From Pigmentiphaga sp. (GTDB lineage: Bacteria; Pseudomonadota; Gammaproteobacteria; Burkholderiales; Burkholderiaceae_B), in the NCBI GenBank assembly GCA_023228945.1, contig JALOAI010000015.1, positions 1-64,000 of the forward strand: a stretch of 64,000 bases of DNA. The letters are read 5' to 3'. Positions 58,440-64,000 of the stretch are shown here, one piece after another (position 1 is the first letter of the stretch; every line of letters begins with the position of its first letter). The translations under genes and the position numbers were made by a program. The notes beneath the pieces are model-generated. The model was not told the origin of the DNA, did no database searches, and saw only the letters and a program-made list of their open reading frames with translations.

Positions 58440-59252
58440 TCAGGCGGTTGTCCTGACCCTGACCCGCAGGCGCCGCACAGCCGCCGGTTGCAGCGCCCTG
58501 GCCTGCTCGGCGCAATCGAAGCTGCGTTCGTGGGCCTCGAGGTTACCGCAGGCGTCGGCGCGAACGACGGTCTGGGCACGCGTGCCGTAGCCGGCGCCGA
58601 CGATGAACACCGGCGACAACAGCCGCTCCCATTCGGCCGAGATCCCGGTATCGGGCAGCTCGGACTCGTCGGCCGGCGTGGGATCGCTGAGGAAAGCCAG
58701 ACAGGCATCCACCAACCCCGCATCGTTATCGTCAACGCCGGCCAGTCTGGCCTTCAGGCGCGTGAGCTTGGGCCACGGCGTATCGAGCACGGCATTGGAC
58801 AGGCCATATACCCCCGCCGGCAATTCGCGGGCCTCGCCCCCCTCCTGGTTGCCGCAATACCAGACACTGGGCGCCCGACCCGCCGCGCCGTAGATCTCGC
58901 CAACGATGAGGTTGAAACCGTTGTAGCGCGACGCCCGTGCCGTTACCTGACGGGCGTACTCGCCGGGGCTCATCGTTCCTTGCAGGAACCCCACCGCCAG
59001 TTCGCCCCGCGAAGCCGCGCCATTGTTCTGCGGCACGCCGTTGCGGAAGTTGGTGAGGGCGGCAAAACGGCCGCTGCAGGTGAGGCCCAGCCATGTACCC
59101 CCTGCCTGCAGATCGCGCCCCGCCCAGATGCCGGAAGGGTTGCTCCACCACTCGGCGGGCGCCGAGGGACGGGCGTAGAACTCGTCGCGGTTGGCCAGCA
59201 GCAAAAGTGGCTGGTCGCTGCCCGGATTCCAGGAGAAAGCGATCAGACACAT
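58440..59252 (-). CDS. NRDE-domain (TANGO2-like) protein
   Basis: A 270-residue protein with the NRDE signature at the N-terminus: MCLIAFSWNPGSDQPLLLLANRDEFYARP, then GRDLQAGGTWLGL and LTNFRN. It is related to the TANGO2 family, for which haem-trafficking and other roles have been proposed. The N-terminal Cys2 recalls N-terminal-nucleophile hydrolases of the wider superfamily, but activity is not established. It precedes pmbA's 3' end on the same strand (16-bp gap). Confidence 0.85.
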   Translation of the reverse strand: MCLIAFSWNPGSDQPLLLLANRDEFYARPSAPAEWWSNPSGIWAGRDLQAGGTWLGLTCSGRFAALTNFRNGVPQNNGAASRGELAVGFLQGTMSPGEYARQVTARASRYNGFNLIVGEIYGAAGRAPSVWYCGNQEGGEARELPAGVYGLSNAVLDTPWPKLTRLKARLAGVDDNDAGLVDACLAFLSDPTPADESELPDTGISAEWERLLSPVFIVGAGYGTRAQTVVRADACGNLEAHERSFDCAEQARALQPAAVRRLRVRVRTTA

Positions 59253-59268
59253 AAGCCCCTCCCGCGCG

Positions 59269-60627
59269 TCATCGGCCGGCCACGGCCATGCGCCCGATCA
59301 GGATCGAACCGGTGGACTTGGTGCCGCGCACGATGCGATCGGCGCCAACCGCGACGATGTCGCGAAACATCTCGCGAAGATTGCCGGCGATGGTGATCTC
59401 CTGGACGGCATGCTGGATCACGCCGTTCTTCACCCAATACCCGAAAGCGCCACGGGAATAATCGCCGGTAACGTAATTGACGCCCTGCCCGATGAGCTCG
59501 GTGACCAGCAGGCCGGTACCCAGGCGACGCAGCATGGCGGCAAAGTCGTCTTCCGGCTGAGTAAGCCGCGAACTGAGCGCCAGATTGTGCGAACCGCCGG
59601 CGTTGCCGGTGGACTTCATGCCCAGCTTGCGGGCGGTATAGGTGGAGAGCAGGTAGCCTTGCAGGGTGCCGGCGTCGACCAGGCAGCGGCGCTGCGTGCG
59701 CACGCCCTCGTCGTCGAAGGCGGCGGTGCCGAAAGCGCCCGGCAGGAAAGGATCTTCTTCCACATCGATGTGATCGGAGAAGACCGGCTTGCCCAGGCTA
59801 TCGATCAGGAAGCTGGTGCCGCGATACAGCGCGCCGCCGCTGACCGCCTGCGTGAGGGAACCCAGCAACCCGCAGGCCAAAGGCGCCTCGAACAGCACGG
59901 GATACTGACCGGTTCGGATACGCCGCGCGCCCAGTCGCGACAAGGCGCGCTCGGCCGCATAGCGGCCCACCTGCGCCGGATCGGCCAAGCGCCGGGCATC
60001 GCGGTGGGTGGTATACCAGTCGTCGCGCTGCATGGCGTCGCCGGTGCCGGCGATCGGCGCCACCGACACGCTGTGCCGGGTGTAGGGATAGCCGCCGAGA
60101 AAGCCGCGGGTATTGCCCATGACGAAGTGCCCCGCATAGGTGGACACCGTGGCGCCATCGGAATTGGTGATGCGCAGATCGGCCTGCAGCGCGGCGCGCT
60201 CGGCCTTGCGGGCCAGGCGCGCGGCGCCATCGGGATCGATGTCCCAGGGATGGTAAAGCTGGAGGTCCGGCACGGCCTCGAGGTAGAGATCGTCGGCCTC
60301 GGGCAGGCCCGCGGCCGGATCCGCCGCCGTGTGGCGGGCGATATGCCAAGCCGCGCGGACGGTGTCGCTTACCGCCGCCGGCGAAAAGTCGGAGGTGGAA
60401 GCCGAGCCGCGCTGCTGGCCGTGGTAGACGGTGATGTCGAGCGAACGATCGCGCGTTTGCTCCACGGTTTCGAGCGAGCCGTGGCGGACGGTGACGCCCA
60501 GGCCCTGGCTCTCGGAGACCTCGGCCGCGGCGTCGCTGGCGCCGATCTGGCGGGCCTCCTGCAGCACGCGCTCGACGAGTTGGCGGAACGGGGCGGCGTT
60601 GGCGGAGACGAAGGAGGAATCTGGCAT
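59269..60627 (-). CDS. pmbA: Metalloprotease PmbA/TldE
   Basis: A 452-residue TldD/PmbA-family protein. PmbA (TldE) pairs with TldD, a zinc metalloprotease, to mature microcins and degrade the CcdA antitoxin. Typical regions: AAAEVSESQGLGVTVRHGSLETVEQ at the start, GTSFLIDSLGKPVF, and NAGGSHNLALSS near the end. Family TldE members lack the HExxxH metal site of TldD, and I see none here. It is divergent from darP with 65 bp between. This pmbA-darP arrangement is typical of Proteobacteria. Confidence 0.93.
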   Translation of the reverse strand: MPDSSFVSANAAPFRQLVERVLQEARQIGASDAAAEVSESQGLGVTVRHGSLETVEQTRDRSLDITVYHGQQRGSASTSDFSPAAVSDTVRAAWHIARHTAADPAAGLPEADDLYLEAVPDLQLYHPWDIDPDGAARLARKAERAALQADLRITNSDGATVSTYAGHFVMGNTRGFLGGYPYTRHSVSVAPIAGTGDAMQRDDWYTTHRDARRLADPAQVGRYAAERALSRLGARRIRTGQYPVLFEAPLACGLLGSLTQAVSGGALYRGTSFLIDSLGKPVFSDHIDVEEDPFLPGAFGTAAFDDEGVRTQRRCLVDAGTLQGYLLSTYTARKLGMKSTGNAGGSHNLALSSRLTQPEDDFAAMLRRLGTGLLVTELIGQGVNYVTGDYSRGAFGYWVKNGVIQHAVQEITIAGNLREMFRDIVAVGADRIVRGTKSTGSILIGRMAVAGR

Positions 60628-60692
60628 GGCGTCGGTGTGCGGGTGAAGCAGTTATGATAGCCAATTGTGCGCCTGCCGTTTTTGTCCGAGCC

Positions 60693-61271
60693 ATGCCCCG
60701 CGTCCCATCCCACCTGCTGGTCGACCCCACCGCCCAGCGCGACGACACCGAACCCGAATACCGCGGCCCCAGCAAATCGCAGCGCAAGCGCGACATGTCG
60801 GCCCTGCAAGAATTGGGTGAAAAACTCGTCGCTCTACCCGCCTCGCGCCTGGCGCAATTGCCGCTGGCCGAGCGCTTGCTCGACGCCATCCGCGAAGCCC
60901 AGCGCATCAAGAGCCACGAAGCCCGTCGCCGGCAACTACAGTATGTGGGCAAGCTCATGCGCGAGGCCGACGCCGAGACCATCGCGGCGCAGTTGCACGA
61001 ATGGGACAGCGGCTCTCGCGAACAGAATGATCGTTTCCATGCCCTTGAGCAATGGCGCGACCGCCTGCTCGAAAGCGACGACGCCCTTACCGTCCTGCTC
61101 GACCACCGGCCCGGCCTCGACATTCCCCACCTGCGCAACCTGATCCGCCTGGCCCGCCGCGAACAAGCGCACAACGCCGGCCAGCCCGAAGGCCAAACGC
61201 CGCAGCGCAAACACTACCGCGAACTCTTCCAGACCCTGAAGCAGATCCTGGACGAGTCCGCCGCCACCTGA
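60693..61271 (+). CDS. darP: Ribosome biogenesis factor DarP (YjgA/DUF615)
   Basis: A 192-residue YjgA-family protein. It begins with EYRGPSKSQRKRDMSALQELGEKLVALP, the family signature, and contains IRLARREQAHNAG and RKHYRELFQTLKQIL near the end. DarP associates with late 50S ribosome precursors. ATG 60693 was selected since the family starts there. It is divergent from pmbA; the esterase gene follows 46 bp later. Confidence 0.93.
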   Translation: MPRVPSHLLVDPTAQRDDTEPEYRGPSKSQRKRDMSALQELGEKLVALPASRLAQLPLAERLLDAIREAQRIKSHEARRRQLQYVGKLMREADAETIAAQLHEWDSGSREQNDRFHALEQWRDRLLESDDALTVLLDHRPGLDIPHLRNLIRLARREQAHNAGQPEGQTPQRKHYRELFQTLKQILDESAAT

Positions 61272-61317
61272 ATCCCCTCTTCGTTCGAGGCCGGCCAACC
61301 CGGCCTTTTCACCACTG

Positions 61318-61989
61318 ATGACAACCTCCCTGCTCGACAGTCTCGAAATCACCACCGGCCCCAACCCCCAGCGCAGCGTCGTCTGGCTGCACGGCCTGGG
61401 CGCCGATGGCCACGATTTCGCGCCCATCGTTCCCGAACTCGACCTTGCCGGCCTGCCCGACGTCCGCTTCGTATTTCCGCACGCCCCGGTGCAGCCCGTC
61501 ACGATCAACGGCGGCATGGCCATGCGGTCGTGGTACGACATCCTCGGGCTGGACCTGCCCCAGCGCGAGGATGCCGCCGGCATCCGCGCCTCCCAGGCCA
61601 TGGTGGAAGCCCTGATCGCGCGCGAACGCGAGCGCGGCGTGGCCAGCCACCAGCTCGTGCTGGCGGGATTCTCGCAAGGCTGCGCCATGACGCTGCACAC
61701 CGGCCTGCGCCATGCCGAACCCCTGGCCGGCCTGATGGGGCTATCCGGCTACCTGCCCCTTGCCGACACCTTGCTCGACGAGCGCGCGCCCGCCAACCTG
61801 GCCACGCCGATCTTCCTCGCCCACGGCACCCAGGATCCCGTGGTGGCCCTGGCACGCGCCGAGGCCAGCCGCGATCGCCTCGCCAGCGCCGGCCATCCGG
61901 TGGAATGGCATACCTATCCCATGCCGCATTCGGTACATCCGCGCGAGGTCCAGGACATTGCCGCCTTCCTGCGGCGCGTGTTGGCCTGA
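61318..61989 (+). CDS. Carboxylesterase/phospholipase (alpha/beta hydrolase)
   Basis: A 223-residue serine hydrolase of the carboxylesterase II/phospholipase family: oxyanion loop VVWLHGLGADGHDF, nucleophile elbow LAGFSQGCAM (GxSxG), catalytic Asp in FLAHGTQDPVV and His in PMPHSVHP. No signal peptide, so cytoplasmic. Such enzymes hydrolyse small esters; the physiological substrate is unknown. It follows darP and may be co-transcribed. A GC-rich hairpin (GCCGCTGGCGGGGCAGCGGC) about 25 bp after the stop may be its terminator. Confidence 0.92.
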   Translation: MTTSLLDSLEITTGPNPQRSVVWLHGLGADGHDFAPIVPELDLAGLPDVRFVFPHAPVQPVTINGGMAMRSWYDILGLDLPQREDAAGIRASQAMVEALIARERERGVASHQLVLAGFSQGCAMTLHTGLRHAEPLAGLMGLSGYLPLADTLLDERAPANLATPIFLAHGTQDPVVALARAEASRDRLASAGHPVEWHTYPMPHSVHPREVQDIAAFLRRVLA

Positions 61990-62032
61990 GCCCGGGTCTG
62001 GAGAATTCCGCGCCGCTGGCGGGGCAGCGGCC

Positions 62033-62046
62033 TTGATCCGCGTCAA
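62033..62046. promoter_or_regulatory. FNR/ANR-like box upstream of uspA gene
   Basis: TTGAT-CCGC-GTCAA, matching 9 of 10 conserved positions of the FNR/ANR consensus (TTGATNNNNATCAA), about 103 bp before the UspA start. It suggests induction under low oxygen. Confidence 0.5.
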
Positions 62047-62148
62047 ATCCCCGCGACACCACGCTGGCTAAGGGATGACTCGTCTTCATCCCGCCCGCAT
62101 TCGATGGTAAAAACAAAACAATCATCTGACAGCCACCCAGGAGGCCGC

Positions 62149-62634
62149 ATGTTCAAGAAGGTTCTCATTCCCACCGACGGCTCCCCGCTGTCAGTGCAAT
62201 CCGCCAACGCCGGCATTCTGTTCGCCAAATCGGTCCATGCCGAAGTCGTGGCGCTGCATGTCACCCAACCCTTTGCCGCCACCATCGGTTTCGATGGCAT
62301 GGCCGCGGCCTACGCGATCACCGATGAGTCCTACGAAAAAGCCGCCGCCGAGCAAGCGGCCGAGTACCTGAGCGCCATCCTCGACCGCGCCGCCACCGCG
62401 GGCGTCAAGGCCGAATCCTGCTCCGTGTCGAACTTCAACGTAGCCGACGGCATCGTCCAGGCCGCGCAGGAGAATCACTGCGACCTGATCTTCATCGGCA
62501 GCCACGGCCGCAGCGGCCTCTCGCGCCTGTTGCTGGGCAGCGTCACCGCCAAGGTGCTCTCGCTGTCGCACACCGCGGTTCTGGTGTATCGCGTGAAGGA
62601 AGAAAAAGACAAAGACCATCATCACAAAGGTTGA
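62149..62634 (+). CDS. Universal stress protein (UspA family)
   Basis: A 161-residue UspA protein: MFKKVLIPTDGSPLSVQSAN at the start and IFIGSHGRSGLSRLLLGSVTAKVL carrying the ATP-binding motif G2xG9G(S/T), so it is probably the ATP-binding subclass. A Lys/His-rich C-terminal tail (KEEKDKDHHHKG) could bind metal. ATG 62149 follows AGGAGG. The FNR-like box upstream would link it to anaerobic stress, as known for UspA-family genes in pseudomonads. Confidence 0.92.
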   Translation: MFKKVLIPTDGSPLSVQSANAGILFAKSVHAEVVALHVTQPFAATIGFDGMAAAYAITDESYEKAAAEQAAEYLSAILDRAATAGVKAESCSVSNFNVADGIVQAAQENHCDLIFIGSHGRSGLSRLLLGSVTAKVLSLSHTAVLVYRVKEEKDKDHHHKG

Positions 62635-62677
62635 TGCCCCTTAAGGCCGGCGCCCCTCAGGCCCGGCCTTTTCCGCT

Positions 62678-63835
62678 TCAGGGCAGATCGATTCTCACCA
62701 CGCTATCCAGGGCGTCTTTACGCCAGAATGGATGCTTGTCGCCATGCGGCGCCTTGACCGTGACATACAGTGTGTCGCCGTCGGGTGACAGCGCCAGGCT
62801 GTTGGGATGGGCGGGCAGATCCACGGTGCGCTGAACCGCGTAGGTATCAGCATCGATAAAGGTCACCGCGCCAGTGCCGCCGGGCCGATCCCGCGACACG
62901 CCGCGCTGTGTCGTATAGAGCTCGTTGCGCTCGGGGTTGAAAACAACATCCAGTAATCCGGCCCCTTCGATCGGAATCTGCCGGATCAGCTCGCCCGATG
63001 CCGTATTGAACACATACACCTGGTTGCTGTTGGCGTCGGTGCTGAACAGACGCTGGCCCTTGGCGTCCAGCGCGGCATTGATGAAGAAATGCCGCGAGCC
63101 TTCTTTGGTATTGGCGGTGCTGTCGCCGGTGGAAAAGCGGCCGACGATTTCGCCCGCATCCGGATCGATCACCAGGATCTCGTTGATGCCGCCCTGGCTC
63201 ACATACAGGCGATTGGCGTCTTCGTCGTAGGCGGCGCCCGCCGTCCAGATGCCGTCGCTGGTGATGGTATGCGTCAGTGTATTGGTGTTGCCATCCACGA
63301 CCCACACCAGGCCGGGCTGGCCGGGGCTGGTCACGAAAATGCGATTGTTTTTCTCGTCGACGATAACCTTGCGAGTATGGGGCACCGATTCCTCGCCCTT
63401 CGCATTCCGAACCGGGACCGCCAGCGGGATCACGCCCCTGACCGTCCCGCTGACGGCATCCACCACAGTGATGGAACCGTCCAGCGTATTGCCCACGTAT
63501 AAAGTACCGGTTGCATGGTTCAACCCCAGGGCGAAGGACCGTTGCGGCACCTGTATGGTTTGCAAGGTCTGGAGCGTGCGAGCATCGAGGCGATGGATGA
63601 AGCCGGCGTTCTGCGGTTCGAAACCGTTGATGGTGGCCACGAAAACCGAGTTACCGTCGGCCGCTGCGGCCACCTCGTAAACGCCTTGGAAAGCGTCCTG
63701 CCTCAGCAACGGCGCCGAGGCGATGGAAAGGGCTTCTGCCACAACCTGGCTGGGAGCCGTCTGGCAACCTGCCAGCAAGAGTGCCGCGGCCGCCAAAGCC
63801 AGGAACCGTGCGGTAAACGAGACATGAGAAAACAT
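62678..63835 (-). CDS. YncE-like beta-propeller lipoprotein
   Basis: A 385-residue protein. A lipobox LLAGC at residues 20-24 predicts a lipoprotein. Repeated beta-propeller blades of the YncE/YVTN type are visible (GTLYVGNTLDGSITVVD, NRIFVTSPGQPGLVWVVD, NRLYVSQGGINEILVID, QRLFSTDANSNQVYVFN and DTLYVTVKAPHG). In E. coli, yncE is iron/Fur-regulated, which agrees with the Fur-like box just upstream here. Its function is unknown; DNA binding and envelope roles have been proposed for YncE. Confidence 0.88.
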   Translation of the reverse strand: MFSHVSFTARFLALAAAALLLAGCQTAPSQVVAEALSIASAPLLRQDAFQGVYEVAAAADGNSVFVATINGFEPQNAGFIHRLDARTLQTLQTIQVPQRSFALGLNHATGTLYVGNTLDGSITVVDAVSGTVRGVIPLAVPVRNAKGEESVPHTRKVIVDEKNNRIFVTSPGQPGLVWVVDGNTNTLTHTITSDGIWTAGAAYDEDANRLYVSQGGINEILVIDPDAGEIVGRFSTGDSTANTKEGSRHFFINAALDAKGQRLFSTDANSNQVYVFNTASGELIRQIPIEGAGLLDVVFNPERNELYTTQRGVSRDRPGGTGAVTFIDADTYAVQRTVDLPAHPNSLALSPDGDTLYVTVKAPHGDKHPFWRKDALDSVVRIDLP

Positions 63836-63885
63836 GGATGCTCCAGGTGGACGGCCGGCAGATCATGGGCGGCCAATTCACCATA

Positions 63886-63905
63886 TTAGCAATCATTCTC
63901 ATTAC
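63886..63905. promoter_or_regulatory. Fur-like box upstream of the YncE-like gene
   Basis: AATCATTCTCATT, with flanking GC and AC, matches the common Fur box form (about 10 of 14 symmetric positions) 50-70 bp from the YncE-like start. Confidence 0.5.
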
Positions 63906-63916
63906 AGAAAAGAAGT

Positions 63917-64000
63917 TTAAGGCAGGAGCACGATCGACCCGGCGAGCCGGCCGGTCTCGGCGGCGCGATGCGCCTGCGCGGCTTCGGCCAAGGGGTACGT
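63917..64000 (-). CDS. Zinc-type alcohol dehydrogenase/quinone oxidoreductase, partial (C-terminus)
   Basis: The last 27 codons on the minus strand read YPLAEAAQAHRAAETGRL then AGSIVLLP before TAA (63917-63919). This is the usual C-terminus of NADPH:quinone oxidoreductases in the medium-chain dehydrogenase family (the YPLxEAAxAHR and GKxVL-like end). The rest lies beyond the right edge. It is upstream of and co-oriented with the YncE-like gene, with the Fur-like box between. Confidence 0.75.
   Translation of the reverse strand, partial: TYPLAEAAQAHRAAETGRLAGSIVLLP

Overview
This is a GC-rich (well above 60% by eye) chromosomal window from a betaproteobacterium. The many Bug-type (tripartite tricarboxylate, TTT) periplasmic receptors, IclR and LysR regulators, Rieske oxygenases and a cydDCABX operon suggest Burkholderiales, most likely Alcaligenaceae (Bordetella, Achromobacter or Pigmentiphaga relatives). 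That placement is inferred from gene content; no rRNA or tRNA gene was seen.

Layout. 1-1394 (minus) is the end of a Flp/Tad-type pilus locus: a TadG-like protein running off the left edge and a short pilin-like protein. 1698-6457 is housekeeping: rluF-like, purM, hda, an HAD phosphatase and pcnB. 6454-14625 is a homogentisate block: an IclR regulator whose first ~100 codons are four 75-bp tandem repeats, an MBL-fold protein with a degenerate metal site, a two-gene flavin hydroxylase (large flavoprotein plus DUF2783 small protein, resembling 3-hydroxyphenylacetate 6-hydroxylase MhaAB), a LysR regulator, hmgA and fahA, closed by a strong terminator. 14748-16633 (minus) is bioB plus an EamA transporter. 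17107-23666 is cydDCABX, including the small cydX subunit. 23826-26715 holds two overlapping GTPase genes of unknown role. 26727-27388 is an MntA/HepT toxin-antitoxin pair. 27508-35273 holds a SnoaL-like secreted protein, rpoN overlapping recQ, a kinase/ATPase fusion and an M13 lipoprotein peptidase.

35374-54788 is an accessory aromatic-catabolic island. It contains a terephthalate-dioxygenase-like alpha/beta pair beside an IclR regulator, two single-component VanA-type Rieske oxygenases each paired with a Bug receptor, a VOC (extradiol-type) enzyme overlapping an FAH-family hydrolase, and two RraA-like aldolases followed by another Bug receptor. There are four Bug receptors but no TctA/TctB permease. 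There are three oxygenases but no reductase or ferredoxin. The LysR gene divergent from the RraA operon is frameshifted. The two RraA genes are separated by an IS3-family element (3-bp target duplication CTC), whose transposase gene is itself split by a 2.3-kb group II intron. Removing the insertions in silico restores a transposase frame and an 8-nt overlap between the two RraA genes.

54919-64000 returns to core genes: ogt-like, an SDR, glnS, a NRDE/TANGO2 protein, pmbA, darP, a carboxylesterase, a universal stress protein behind a possible FNR/ANR box, a YncE-like lipoprotein behind a possible Fur box, and the last 27 codons of a quinone oxidoreductase.

Two families of small palindromic repeats lie immediately after stop codons in several operons. 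One contributes the Shine-Dalgarno sequence of the next gene and appears to be translated into the N-terminus of the first IclR protein.
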